A stretch of 64,000 nucleotides of DNA from Myxococcus hansupus (GCF_000280925.3 NZ_CP012109.1:3988501-4052500), one strand, 5' to 3'. Counted from the stretch's first letter, positions 39,095 through 48,449 are shown. The notes: generated by a model not told the origin, from the letters alone. Translations and numbers: made by a program.

Positions 39095-41554
39095 CTACAA
39101 GCTCTGTACGACCGCTCTCTTCCCCGCCACTGTCCCGCCGCGGCCCTTCCACCTCTCCAACAATGCCAGCAGCGCGGGGAAGAAGACCGTGGTCCCGAGA
39201 AAGGTGCACATGACCCCGAGTAGCGCAATCTGACCGATGCTGCGCAGACCTTGATGGTTGGCCACCAGCAGCGCGCCGTAACCGGCCGCGTTGGACAGCG
39301 TCGCCACCACGGCCGCCAGCCCCGTGTGACGCACCACCTTGCCGAGCGAGCCGGGCCCTTCCTCCTCGTACCGGTGGAACAGGTGCACCGAGTTGTCCAC
39401 GGCGATGGCGAGCAGGTTCGGCAGCACCACGGCGTTGATGAAGTTGAGCTGGACGTCGAAGAGATACATGCCGCCGGCCAGGCACGTCATGCCGAGGAAC
39501 AGCGGACCGGTGACGAGCAGCGCGCGCTTGACGCTGCCCAGACTCACCAGGATGGCCAGGAACACCACCAGCGCCGCGGACCAGAGGATGAGCGGCCCGT
39601 CCGCGCGCACCAGCGCGAAGATGCGGGCGGCGATGCGGTTGCTGTCCAACACCGCCACGGGGATGCCACGCGCCTCCGCGCCCGCCATCACCTCGTCGAT
39701 CTGCGAGGCCCAGCGCCGCAGGTCCTCGGTGTCCGTGTTCTCCACCGAGGGGAACATGAGCAGGAAGGTGCCCTTCCCGTCCGCGGCCTCGAAGCGGCGG
39801 CGGACCTCCAGGGGGACGGCCCCCAGTCCATACGGCTTCGCGTCCACCATGCGGCGGAACTCCTGGAGCCGCGGGTCGGCGACCAGCTCCGCGGGCATTG
39901 CGTCCAGGCCCTGGAGCACCTCGCGCAGGCCGGCCAGCTCCACCTCGCGCCGCTCCATCTCCTGGGGCAGCATGTCATTGAGGGACGCGGCGTCGAGGAT
40001 GGCCGACTTCTCGCCGTGACGCTGCTTCACCTCGGCGATGACGGCCTCCACCTGCGCCGCCTGGGCCACGTCGTCCACCAGGAAGATGGCCGGGGTCAGC
40101 GGCTGGCCAATCTGTTCGATGACATGGTCATTCAGCAGTGAAGCCCGCGACTCGCCCTGGAGTTTGCGCATGTCCGTCTCGAAGCCCAGCCGAGACGACA
40201 CGGCGACGGAGAACACGGCGAAGCCCACCACCGACAAGGCGATCGCCACGATGGCGCCCGTGGGCCACCGGCGCCACTCGCGCTCCGGCTTCCGCGCGGG
40301 AGCATCCGGCGCCGGGGCGCTCGCGTCGTCCCTGCGCGCGGGACGCAGCCGCTCCGCGATGGCCAGCAGCGAGGGGCCCAACGCGTACGCGGCCAGCACC
40401 GCCAGCAGCACGCCGAGCCCCGCCAGCAGGCCGAACTGCTTGAATGCCTGGAACTGCGCCAGCAGCAGCACGAAGAAGGCCGCCGCGTTCGTCACCGCGG
40501 AGGTCATCGCGCCGCCGAAGGTGCCGCGCACCGCCGTGATGATGGCCTGACGCGACGGCCGCGTGCGCCGCTCCTCCCAGTAGCGCATGCACAGATGCAC
40601 GCCGTACTCGATGCCCAGGCCAATCAGGATGGCGACGAGGAACCCCGTCACCACGTTGAGGTGGCCAATGGCGACCTCCGCGAACGCGAACGTCAGCACC
40701 ACGCCCACCACGACGGGGATGCCCACCACCGCCAACGCCGAGATGCGCCGCGTGGCCAGCAGGATGAGGCCCACGGCGATCAACGCCGACAGCGAGCCCG
40801 CGCGCGCCAGGTCGTCGCGCATCACCGTGTCCTCTTCGATGCGGCCCTGGAAGTTGCCCGTGGCCTGGAGCTTCACGGACGGATAGCGCTCCGCGGCCAG
40901 CTTCCGCCCGGTGTCCATGGCCATGTCCACGAAGCCGCGCGCGAAGTCGAGATCCCCCGCCGTCCCCGCGGGCTTGATCAGCAGGTAGACCTCCGTCCCA
41001 TCCGCGCTGCCCAGCGTCTCGCGCATGGGCGCGGCGGGCGCATACTTCTTCGCGATGGTTTCGAAGTCCGGTGGCGCTTGAGGCGACGCGCCCAGGTCGA
41101 AGTAGAACGGATTCGCGAGCTGTCGCTCGTAACGCACGCGCGCCGTGATGTCCTGGCGCAACGCCGCGAGTTTCTCGATGGGCAATAACAGCAACGCGTT
41201 TTGGCGGAAGAAGCTCACGTCATAGCGATGCTCGACGTAGCGCACCTCCGGCAGGGCCTCCAGGCGTGCCTGCAGCTCCCCGGCGTACGACTCCAGCCGC
41301 GCCCGCGTGTCGCCCGACGCGACCAGGACCAGGTAGCCGTCGCCGCCCGCCTTCTCTGACACACGTGTCAGATCCTGCACTTCGCGGGAGGCCTTCGGGA
41401 GCAGCTCCACGAACGATCCGCGGAACTCCAACCGCGACGCCACCGCCATGCCGCCGAGTGTCAACAGCACGAAGCACAGCAGCACCTGCCAGGGGCGAGA
41501 GACGGCTGTCTCGATGAAGCGTTCGAACCACCGTTGTCGTTCAGAACGGGCCAA
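39095..41554 (-). CDS. RND/MMPL-family lipid exporter (HpnN-like)
   Basis: The product is about 819 aa, chosen from TTG 41554, which has GAGGAG six bases upstream (MARSERQRWFERFIETAVSR); the frame extends further up without a better start. It has two repeats of an N-terminal helix, a periplasmic loop and a sterol-sensing-like bundle of helices (AGSLSALIAVGLILLATRRI, VVTGFLVAILIGLGIEYGVH; later DGPLILWSAALVVFLAILVS, VVLPNLLAIAVDNSVHLFHR). This matches MMPL/HpnN transporters that move hopanoids or other lipids. It is divergent from the putative ceramide operon. Confidence 0.93.
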   Translation of the reverse strand: MARSERQRWFERFIETAVSRPWQVLLCFVLLTLGGMAVASRLEFRGSFVELLPKASREVQDLTRVSEKAGGDGYLVLVASGDTRARLESYAGELQARLEALPEVRYVEHRYDVSFFRQNALLLLPIEKLAALRQDITARVRYERQLANPFYFDLGASPQAPPDFETIAKKYAPAAPMRETLGSADGTEVYLLIKPAGTAGDLDFARGFVDMAMDTGRKLAAERYPSVKLQATGNFQGRIEEDTVMRDDLARAGSLSALIAVGLILLATRRISALAVVGIPVVVGVVLTFAFAEVAIGHLNVVTGFLVAILIGLGIEYGVHLCMRYWEERRTRPSRQAIITAVRGTFGGAMTSAVTNAAAFFVLLLAQFQAFKQFGLLAGLGVLLAVLAAYALGPSLLAIAERLRPARRDDASAPAPDAPARKPEREWRRWPTGAIVAIALSVVGFAVFSVAVSSRLGFETDMRKLQGESRASLLNDHVIEQIGQPLTPAIFLVDDVAQAAQVEAVIAEVKQRHGEKSAILDAASLNDMLPQEMERREVELAGLREVLQGLDAMPAELVADPRLQEFRRMVDAKPYGLGAVPLEVRRRFEAADGKGTFLLMFPSVENTDTEDLRRWASQIDEVMAGAEARGIPVAVLDSNRIAARIFALVRADGPLILWSAALVVFLAILVSLGSVKRALLVTGPLFLGMTCLAGGMYLFDVQLNFINAVVLPNLLAIAVDNSVHLFHRYEEEGPGSLGKVVRHTGLAAVVATLSNAAGYGALLVANHQGLRSIGQIALLGVMCTFLGTTVFFPALLALLERWKGRGGTVAGKRAVVQSL

Positions 41555-41807
41555 CGTCGACTCCTCGGGTGCTGGCCGGGGAGCAAATTTCCGGCCACTC
41601 AGTGGCTCCCATGAACACAGGGCAAAACGGAGGGCTTGCGGGTGCAGCGGCACGACAGCAGGTGTGCAGCCCGATGCACACCGTGTTCGCCAGTATCGAC
41701 TGGAGAACAACACGTGTGCGACGGCGGGGTGCCACCAAAGTCGCGGGGCTGTCAAGCCACGCTCGGATGCGAGCTGAACACGCGGGATGATCAGCGCGGC
41801 GCTTGCC
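41555..41807. other. Upstream half of the 434-bp gap between MMPL and spt genes
   Basis: The 434-bp region 41555-41988 contains no convincing gene. The TTGACA of the spt promoter (41808) has an inverted partner, TGTCAA at 41750-41755, giving a wider CTGTCAAG/CTTGACAG dyad. The minus-strand copy has no matching -10 for the exporter gene, so the exporter promoter is not identified. Confidence 0.6.
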
Positions 41808-41836
41808 TTGACAGTGCCGCGCTCCCTCTTTATTCA
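41808..41836 (+). promoter_or_regulatory. Sigma-70 promoter of the putative ceramide operon
   Basis: A perfect TTGACA (41808-41813) and TATTCA (41831-41836) are separated by exactly 17 bp. They lie about 150 bp upstream of the spt start at 41989, so the 5' leader would be about 145 nt. This is the best consensus promoter seen in the window. Confidence 0.7.
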
Positions 41837-41988
41837 CGGCCCGCGTCCCCCGTGGGAGGCCGCAGGACGCAGACTTCCCCAAGTCGAAATGCAGGCCCTG
41901 GAACGGGGCGGTCGCGACGAGGAGAGCCGCAGGCTCCCGGGCCGGTCCATGCCTCCAAGACGCAGCGTGAGAGAGAGACCGATCACCC

Positions 41989-43527
41989 ATGAGCGACGTC
42001 TTCGACAAGTGCCGTAACTGGAAGGACTACCGAATCGCGAAGGCCACGGGACTCTACCCGTACTTCCGCGCCATCGAAGCGTCGCACGGCGCCACCGAGG
42101 TGGAGATCGAAGGCAAGCGCGTCATCATGGTCGGGTCCAACAACTACCTGGGCCTGTCCTCCGACGCGCGCGTGAAGGAAGCCGCCATCAAGGCGACGGA
42201 GAAGTTCGGCACCACCAGCTCCGGCTCGCGCCTGCTCAACGGCACGCTGGCGCTGCACGAGGAGCTCGAGGCGCGGCTGGCGAAGTTCCTCAACCGCGAG
42301 TCCGCCATCGTCATCTCCACCGGGTTCCAGACGAACCTGGCGCTGGCCTCCATCCTGGGCCGCCACGACATCGTCTTCAGCGACCGGCAGAACCACGCGT
42401 CGCTGGTGGACGGCATCCGCCTGTCCTTCGCCACCGAGCGCAAGTTCCGCCACAACGACATGGACCACCTGGAGCAGCTCCTGTCCCAGGCGGATCCGGA
42501 CGCGGGGAAGATCATCGTCACCGACGGCGTCTTCTCCATGGAAGGCGACCTCTGCAACCTGCCCCGCATCGTGGAGCTGGCCAAGCACTACAACGCGCGG
42601 GTGATGACGGATGACGCGCACGCCATGGGCGTGCTGGGCACGCTGGGCCGGGGCACGTCCGAGTACTTCGATTTGGAGAAGGAGACGGACCTCGTCATGG
42701 GGACCTTCTCCAAGAGCTTCGCGTCGCTGGGCGGCGTGCTGGCCGGCCCCTTCGAGGTCATCAACTACATCCGCCACAAGGCCCGCTCGGTCATCTTCTC
42801 CGCGTCCATGACGCCGGGCTCCATCGCCGCGGCCCTCAAGGCGCTGGAGATCATCGAGGCCGAGCCGGAGCGCCGCGCGCGGCTGCTCGACATCGCGGAG
42901 AAGATGCACAACGGCTTCCGCGCCATGGGCTTCGACACGGGCGTGTCGGTGACGCCGGTGGTGCCGGTGCACATCGGCGACCAGGTGAAGTGCTTCCGCT
43001 TCTGGCGCGCGCTGCACGAGGCGGGCGTCTTCGCCAACCCGGTGATTCCGCCGGCGGTGGAGCCGGGCCACGCGCTCATCCGCACCTCGTACATGGCCAC
43101 GCACACGGACGCGCAGTTGGACCGGGTGCTGGACACCTTCGAGACCATTGGCCGCAAGCTGGGCGTCATCCCGGAGACGCGCCCCACCGTCTACGAGCCG
43201 GTGCAGATCGCCCGGCCCGGCACGCGCATCCTGTCCAACCGCGCCAGCGACACGTGGTCCGCGGGGTCCGCGGGCCTGCTGGCGGACAAGGGCGGCATCA
43301 CCCTGGACCAACTGTCGCGCATGTCGTCGCGCGAGGTGGCCGGGCGCTTCTTCGACGCGGTGGAGCAGCTCACGTGGCGCGCGGCGAACCTCCAGCCGGA
43401 TGACCTGCGCAAGCTGAGCTCGGCGCCCTGGAAGCTGTGGGAGAAGCGCGGGGAGATTCCGGGAATCCTGCTGGAGAAGGGCGCCCACTTCTTCATGCGC
43501 AACGGCGCCCACTCCGACCGGAACTGA
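41989..43527 (+). CDS. spt: Serine palmitoyltransferase-like alpha-oxoamine synthase
   Basis: The product is 512 aa from ATG 41989. It is a fold-type I PLP enzyme: NNYLGLSSDARVKEAA, GTTSSGSRLLNGT, VFSMEGDLCNLPRI, DDAHAMGVLGTLGRGT, and the PLP lysine near 242 in GTFSKSFASLGG. The family joins an amino acid with an acyl thioester; in sphingolipid synthesis Ser and palmitoyl thioester give 3-ketosphinganine. M. xanthus is known to contain ceramides. The next two genes encode a GNAT-fold acyltransferase and an NAD-dependent reductase, which supports this role over KBL or BioF. Residues after about 393 form a 120-residue extension (ILSNRASDTWSAGSAGLLAD and onward) absent from ordinary AOS enzymes (about 400 aa). 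Confidence 0.9.
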   Translation: MSDVFDKCRNWKDYRIAKATGLYPYFRAIEASHGATEVEIEGKRVIMVGSNNYLGLSSDARVKEAAIKATEKFGTTSSGSRLLNGTLALHEELEARLAKFLNRESAIVISTGFQTNLALASILGRHDIVFSDRQNHASLVDGIRLSFATERKFRHNDMDHLEQLLSQADPDAGKIIVTDGVFSMEGDLCNLPRIVELAKHYNARVMTDDAHAMGVLGTLGRGTSEYFDLEKETDLVMGTFSKSFASLGGVLAGPFEVINYIRHKARSVIFSASMTPGSIAAALKALEIIEAEPERRARLLDIAEKMHNGFRAMGFDTGVSVTPVVPVHIGDQVKCFRFWRALHEAGVFANPVIPPAVEPGHALIRTSYMATHTDAQLDRVLDTFETIGRKLGVIPETRPTVYEPVQIARPGTRILSNRASDTWSAGSAGLLADKGGITLDQLSRMSSREVAGRFFDAVEQLTWRAANLQPDDLRKLSSAPWKLWEKRGEIPGILLEKGAHFFMRNGAHSDRN

Positions 43528-43534
43528 CCCGCCC

Positions 43535-44716
43535 ATGGCCCTCCACGCCGAGCCGCCCCACCCGTCCCCCTCGTCGCCGACCATGCCCTCGGACGTGCAG
43601 GTGACCCCCGTTCGGAGCGAGGCGGAGCGGATGCAGTTCATCCGCCTCCCCTTCTCCCTCTACAAGAGCGACCCGCACTGGGTTCCGCCGCTGGAGATGG
43701 AGCGCAGGGACTTCCTCGACCCGAAGAAGAACCCCTTCTTCGAGTACGGCGAGGTGGAGCTCTTCCTGGCCCGGCGTGGCACCGAGCTCGTGGGCCGCAT
43801 CGCCGCCATCCGCAACCCGCGGCACATGGAGATTCACGGCACCCAGGAGGGCTTCTTCGGCCTCTTCGAGTGCGTGAATGACGCGGGCATCGCGCGGGCG
43901 CTGGTGGACACCGCCGCGGCGTGGCTGCGCCAGCGGGGCCTGGACACCCTGCTGGGGCCGGCCAACTTCTCGTCCAACCAGGACTGGGGCCTGCTCATCG
44001 ACGGGTTCGACTCACCGCCCGCGGTGATGATGCCGCACAACCCGCCCTACTACCTGGCGCTCCTGGAGGCGTGTGGCATGACGAAGGCCAAAGACTTGTA
44101 CGCCTTCGAGCTGTCCTCTTCCGCGCAGCCGCCGGAGAAGGTGGTGCGCATCTCCGAGAAGATTCGCCAGCGAGACGGCGTCGTCGTGCGTCCGGTCGAC
44201 ATGAAGAACCTGGACGCCGAGGTAAAGCGCATCCGGGACATCTACAACTCGGCGTGGGAGAAGAACTGGGGCTTCGTCCCGTTCACCGACGCGGAGTTCG
44301 ACCACCTGGCCAAGGAGCTGAAGACGGTGGTCCGGCCGGAGCTGGCGCTCATGGCCGAGGTCCGGGGCGAGCCGGTGGCCTTCTCACTCACGGTGCCGGA
44401 CGCCAACCAGGCCATCCGCGCGGCCAACGGGCGGCTCACCACGTTCGGCCTGCCCATTGGCCTGGTGAAGCTGGCGCTGGCCTCGCGCCGCATCAACCGG
44501 CTGCGCCTCATCATCCTCGGCATCAAGGAGGGCTACCGGCGCCGCGGCCTGGACGCCATCCTGTACCTGGACACCCTGCGCACCGCGAAGCAGCTCGGCT
44601 ACGTGGGCGGGGAGATCTCCTGGACGCTCGAGGACAACCACCTCGTCAACCGCGCCATCGAGTCCATGGGCGCCCAGCGCTCCAAGACGTACCGCGTCTT
44701 CCAGCGCGCGCTCTGA
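43535..44716 (+). CDS. GNAT-fold acyltransferase, candidate bacterial ceramide synthase
   Basis: The product is 393 aa from ATG 43535, 7 bp after the spt stop (ATG 43583 is possible). The N-terminal region (FIRLPFSLYKSDPHWVPPLEMERRDF) and GPANFSSNQDWGLLIDGFD, PPYYLALLEACGMTKAKDLYAF are typical of a large group of hypothetical GNAT-fold proteins. The C-terminal GNAT part has LGIKEGYRRRGLDAILYLDTL, an acyl-CoA phosphate-loop-like Arg/Gly segment. In Caulobacter a GNAT-fold protein is the ceramide synthase that N-acylates the long-chain base. Position between spt and a reductase gene suggests the same job here. Assignment by context. Confidence 0.82.
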   Translation: MALHAEPPHPSPSSPTMPSDVQVTPVRSEAERMQFIRLPFSLYKSDPHWVPPLEMERRDFLDPKKNPFFEYGEVELFLARRGTELVGRIAAIRNPRHMEIHGTQEGFFGLFECVNDAGIARALVDTAAAWLRQRGLDTLLGPANFSSNQDWGLLIDGFDSPPAVMMPHNPPYYLALLEACGMTKAKDLYAFELSSSAQPPEKVVRISEKIRQRDGVVVRPVDMKNLDAEVKRIRDIYNSAWEKNWGFVPFTDAEFDHLAKELKTVVRPELALMAEVRGEPVAFSLTVPDANQAIRAANGRLTTFGLPIGLVKLALASRRINRLRLIILGIKEGYRRRGLDAILYLDTLRTAKQLGYVGGEISWTLEDNHLVNRAIESMGAQRSKTYRVFQRAL

Positions 44717-44741
44717 ATCCCGTCCCACTCCGGAGTCTGCC

Positions 44742-45734
44742 TTGCGCATCCTGCTCACCGGTGGCACCGGCTTCATTGGCCAGCGGCTCGCGCGCCGCAT
44801 CGTGGAGCGTGGCGACACGCTCACCCTCATGGTGCGCGCCAGCTCGCGCCGGGGACCCCTGGAGTCGCTCGGGGCCCGCTTCGTGGTGGCGGACCTGACC
44901 ACCGGCCACGGCCTGGCGGACGCCGTGCGTGACGTGGACTGCGTGCTGCACCTGGCGGGCGTCACCAAGTCCCGCGAGCCCGCGGGCTACATGGAGGGCA
45001 ACGCGCACGGCACCCGCCGCCTGGTGGAGGCCATGGCCGCCCTGCCCCACCCGCCCCGGCTGGTGTACTGCTCCTCGCTGGCCGCCGCCGGGCCGTCCAC
45101 GCCCGAGCGCCCGCGCCGGGAAGAGGACCCGCCGGCCCCCGTCTCCCTCTACGGCCGCAGCAAGCTGGGCGGCGAGTTGGCCGTGCGCGAGTTCGCCGGG
45201 AAGGTGCCCTCCGTCATCGTCCGTCCGCCCATCGTCTACGGCCCCGGGGACGTGGAGTTCCTCCCCTCGCTGCTGCCCATGGCGAAGCTGGGCGTGGCGC
45301 TGAAGAGCGGCTTTGGCCCGAAGCGGTACTCCCTCATCCACGTGGACGACCTGTGCACCGCGCTGCTCGCGGCGGCCGAGCGCGGCGCCACCGTGTCCCA
45401 GGACGACGTGGCACGCGGCGTCTACACCGTGTCCGACGGCGTGGAGCATTCGTGGGAGGACGTCTGCGCGGCCATGGCGGGCGCGCTGGGCAAGCGCCGT
45501 CCCGCGGTGGTGCCGGTGCCGCAGACGGTGAGCTACGTGGTGGGGCTGGGCTCGGAGGCGGTGGCCCGGCTGCGCGGCACGGTGCCCATCCTCAACCGCG
45601 ACAAGGTGCGGGAGATGACGTGCCCCGCGTGGACGTGCTCCACGGAGCGCGCCAGCCGGGAGCTCGGGTTCCTTCCCACCATTCCCCTGGCCCAGGGGTT
45701 CGCGGGCACGCTGGCGGCGCTCAAGAACACGTAG
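44742..45734 (+). CDS. NAD(P)-dependent epimerase/dehydratase, candidate ceramide reductase
   Basis: The product is 330 aa from TTG 44742, with GGAG seven bases upstream, 25 bp after the acyltransferase. It is an extended SDR: LLTGGTGFIGQRLARR (nucleotide binding), YCSSLAAAGPS and the catalytic YGRSK, then IVRPPIVYGPGD and SLIHVDDLCTALLAAAER. In Caulobacter an epimerase/dehydratase-like protein (CerR) reduces the 3-keto intermediate of ceramide synthesis, so this third gene completes the set spt, acyltransferase, reductase. Function is inferred from family and order. Confidence 0.88.
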   Translation: MRILLTGGTGFIGQRLARRIVERGDTLTLMVRASSRRGPLESLGARFVVADLTTGHGLADAVRDVDCVLHLAGVTKSREPAGYMEGNAHGTRRLVEAMAALPHPPRLVYCSSLAAAGPSTPERPRREEDPPAPVSLYGRSKLGGELAVREFAGKVPSVIVRPPIVYGPGDVEFLPSLLPMAKLGVALKSGFGPKRYSLIHVDDLCTALLAAAERGATVSQDDVARGVYTVSDGVEHSWEDVCAAMAGALGKRRPAVVPVPQTVSYVVGLGSEAVARLRGTVPILNRDKVREMTCPAWTCSTERASRELGFLPTIPLAQGFAGTLAALKNT

Positions 45735-45794
45735 GCCGGAGCACCCGTGAGGGCGCCCCGGCCTGGGGTGCGTCCGCCGTGTCGAGACGCCGCG

Positions 45795-46397
45795 CTACGG
45801 CGCCGCCGTCTGACCCGTCTTCTGCGCGGACGCCGCGTTCTCCTTCTCCAACTGCGTCCGCTTGCTCTTCAGGGTGGAGAGCAGGCCGTCGAAGCCCTTG
45901 TCGGAGAGCAGCTTGCGGAACTGGCCCTTGTAGGTGTCGACCAGGGACACCTCGTCGGTGACGACGTCGTAGATGCGCCACGGGCTGGTGGCCGAGGTGC
46001 GGTACAGGCGGTACTCGACGGGGACGGAATCCTTCTTCACCGTGACGGTGGTGCCCACGGTGGCCTCGTTCCCGTCGACGCCCTCCTCGCCGTACTTCAC
46101 GTTCGCCTGGGCCTGCCCCAGGGCCTTCTGGGCGTAGGACGCGCGCAGCAGGCCCGTCATCGTCTCGGTGAACTCCTTGCGTTGTGCGGGCTTGAGCTCG
46201 GACCAGGACTTGTCACCCAGCGCACGCTTCGCCAGCTCCTCGAAGTCGACGAACTTCTCGACGACGGTGGCCAGTGACTGCGCGGTGGCGCCCGGGGCGT
46301 TGGCCGCCTTCTGGACATCCGCGTTCCCGGATTTCACGACGGTGAGAGGACCCGGCGCGGCGGCGAGCAAGGTGGCGGCAAGCAGGGAAGCAATCAT
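45795..46397 (-). CDS. MlaC/Ttg2D-type phospholipid-binding periplasmic protein (HpnM-like)
   Basis: The product is 200 aa from ATG 46397 with GGAG ten bases upstream. A signal peptide (MIASLLAATLLAAAPG) leads to the MlaC fold: FVDFEELAKRALGDKSWSEL, KEFTETMTGLLRASYAQKAL, VEYRLYRTSATSPWRIYDVV, SLVDTYKGQFRKLLSDKGFDG. The DVVTDEVSLVDTYKGQF stretch is characteristic. MlaC proteins ferry phospholipids across the periplasm, and HpnM, in the same family, works with the MMPL exporter HpnN. An HpnN-like gene lies 4.2 kb away across the ceramide operon. It lies 52 bp after the TolC-like gene on the same strand. Confidence 0.92.
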   Translation of the reverse strand: MIASLLAATLLAAAPGPLTVVKSGNADVQKAANAPGATAQSLATVVEKFVDFEELAKRALGDKSWSELKPAQRKEFTETMTGLLRASYAQKALGQAQANVKYGEEGVDGNEATVGTTVTVKKDSVPVEYRLYRTSATSPWRIYDVVTDEVSLVDTYKGQFRKLLSDKGFDGLLSTLKSKRTQLEKENAASAQKTGQTAAP

Positions 46398-46449
46398 TCA
46401 GTCGGCTCCGATTGAAAGGACGGTCAGGAAGACAGCGGTCAGCGCCGGG

Positions 46450-48201
46450 TTATTCACCCGAGGCGATGGGCGCCCCGGTTACACGAGAAAGAGCGGCCAT
46501 TCCCACCCGGACGTCATGCCAGCTCTTGCCTTTGCCCCCTGAAGCCTGGGCATAGGCCGTGAATGCGTCCACCAGGTCCCGCGTGTCACCGGTCCCCAGG
46601 TCGAACGCGGTGAAGGCAGCCGTCACCCACCGGCGCGCGCTGCGCTGGGCCTCGCCAAAGGAGCGGGCGCGGCTCCAGGCGGCTACCAGCTCGCTGTGCA
46701 CCTTGGCGACCTCCAGCCGGATGCCCGCGCGAATCTGCTTCTCCTGCGCGCGCAGCTTGTCCAGCTCGGCCCGCGCCTGTGCCAGCAGCGCGTCCTTCAC
46801 CGGGATGTCGAACGTGCCCCGCATCACCAGGCCCACCCCGGCGGTCCGGTCGTTGAACGGATCGAACGCGAAGGGCGTGCGCTGCCGCGTGGCGCTGGTG
46901 GTGAAGCGCACGTCATAGAAGCCGGCGATGCCCAGGTCCGGGAAGTAGCTGCGCTCGCGGATGAAGACCTCCTGCTCGCGGGCGGCGATGCCCGCGGCGA
47001 TGGCGGTCAGCTCCGGACGGTAGGCCTCGGCGCGGGCCAGGGACTGATCCAGGCTGGGCACCGGCACGTCCTCGTCCAGCTCCAGCTCCTCCTCCACCAC
47101 CGTCACGGCGTCGTCGGGGCCCGCGTTGGCCAGCAAGCCAATGGCGGCGAGCGCCAACTGCCGGCCCTGCAGGGCCTCCGCCCGCTGCGCTTCGACAATC
47201 TGCCGGAAGAAGCGGACCTTGTGCGAGTCCACCGCGGACACCTGCCCCGAGTCCTCCTTGAGCAGCCGCTCGATGCGCGCCCCGGCGTCCTCCAGCCGCT
47301 TCGACACTTCCTCAATCTGCTGCAACCCGTTCTGGGCGAGCTGAAAGCCGAAGTACGCCTGCGCGGCCTGGAAGCCGACTTCATTCCGGACGCGCTCCCG
47401 CAGCGCCGCGCCCAGCACCGGCCCCTGCGCGCCGGCCTTCTCCAGCGCCGTCAGCTTGCCGAACGTGTAGATGGGCAGCACCGCGTTGCCCGTGGAGAAC
47501 GCCGTCACGCCGACGCGGCCGAAGTTCAGGTCGCCCTTGAGCGTGGCCGGCGTCGTGGGAGGACCGCCGAGCCCGTCGTTGCGCGCCTCGGGCGTCGGGC
47601 CGCCCGCGCCCACGGTGATTTCGAACTTGGGGAACCAGGCCCAGCGCGCCTGGTCATGGAGCGCGTGGAACCTGCGCAGCTCCGCGCTCGCCTCCTCCAC
47701 CCGTGAGTCGGATTCGCGGGCGCGCGCCACCAGTTGCGCCAGGGTGAGCGGCGCCGGACGCGCGGGCTTCGCCTCCGAGTCGGGCGCGTCCGTCACCGTG
47801 TCCTTCGCCTGCTCCGCCTCGGCGGCGGGCTCCTGGACGGGCGCGGGGGAGATGCCCGGCCCCCCACCCTGCGACCCTGGTGTCTCCTCGATGGTGCTGG
47901 GGGCGATGGCGGGCGGTCCCGGAGGGAGGTTCGGCCCGCCGGTGCCCACGCGCGGCGGACGCGTGCCGCTGGGTGCCCCCTGGCCCGGCGCGGCCGTGGG
48001 GGGGGCGTCGGAGCTGGGGGTGGTCAAATCCGGGGTGGCCGGCGCAGGCGAGGTGCCCGGCGTGGAGGGCGACGACGTGCTTCCGGTTCCCGGCGCGGGG
48101 CTGCTCCCCGTTCCCACCGAGCCAGGGGTGAGCTGCGCGCCGGCGACGCCCGCCGCGAGCACCAGCGCCACTGTCACGCCATGATCCAGGTGTCTGCGCA
48201 T
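46450..48201 (-). CDS. TolC-family outer membrane efflux protein
   Basis: The product is 583 aa from ATG 48201 (MRRHLDHGVTVALVLAAGVA with a signal peptide). An unusually long Pro/Ser/Thr-rich segment (about 25-150) precedes the TolC fold, which has two outer-membrane efflux repeats: PLTLAQLVARARESDSRVEEA, VGFQAAQAYFGFQLAQNGLQQI, then YRPELTAIAAGIAAREQEV and IRLEVAKVHSELVAAWSRA. TolC-like proteins provide the outer-membrane exit channel for RND and other exporters. Here the same transcript continues into the MlaC-like gene, suggesting lipid or envelope export. Confidence 0.9.
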   Translation of the reverse strand: MRRHLDHGVTVALVLAAGVAGAQLTPGSVGTGSSPAPGTGSTSSPSTPGTSPAPATPDLTTPSSDAPPTAAPGQGAPSGTRPPRVGTGGPNLPPGPPAIAPSTIEETPGSQGGGPGISPAPVQEPAAEAEQAKDTVTDAPDSEAKPARPAPLTLAQLVARARESDSRVEEASAELRRFHALHDQARWAWFPKFEITVGAGGPTPEARNDGLGGPPTTPATLKGDLNFGRVGVTAFSTGNAVLPIYTFGKLTALEKAGAQGPVLGAALRERVRNEVGFQAAQAYFGFQLAQNGLQQIEEVSKRLEDAGARIERLLKEDSGQVSAVDSHKVRFFRQIVEAQRAEALQGRQLALAAIGLLANAGPDDAVTVVEEELELDEDVPVPSLDQSLARAEAYRPELTAIAAGIAAREQEVFIRERSYFPDLGIAGFYDVRFTTSATRQRTPFAFDPFNDRTAGVGLVMRGTFDIPVKDALLAQARAELDKLRAQEKQIRAGIRLEVAKVHSELVAAWSRARSFGEAQRSARRWVTAAFTAFDLGTGDTRDLVDAFTAYAQASGGKGKSWHDVRVGMAALSRVTGAPIASGE

Positions 48202-48449
48202 CAACCCGCCTTGTGGCGCTCCCCATATATGAGAACCCCGGGGCGGCGCAGCATGTCCGTTCGTCGCCGGGACGTCACCGGTGATGTTCGTCCCATATCC
48301 ATCGCCTGGCACCGGGGCGCGTCTGGCCCCCCACGCCGTGGATGCCGCCGTGGCGTAGAACCCGTGACACTCGCGCGCGAAAAGGAGTTGGTGGGACGTG
48401 GCGCATGCAGCAGATTGCGCCCTGTTCCCGAGACAGAGGATCCCCACAC

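Noticed and set aside
41750..41813. Divergent promoter pair for the MMPL exporter using the inverted TGTCAA
   Set aside because: The minus-strand TTGACA copy has no -10 at the right spacing, so only the plus-strand promoter is reported.
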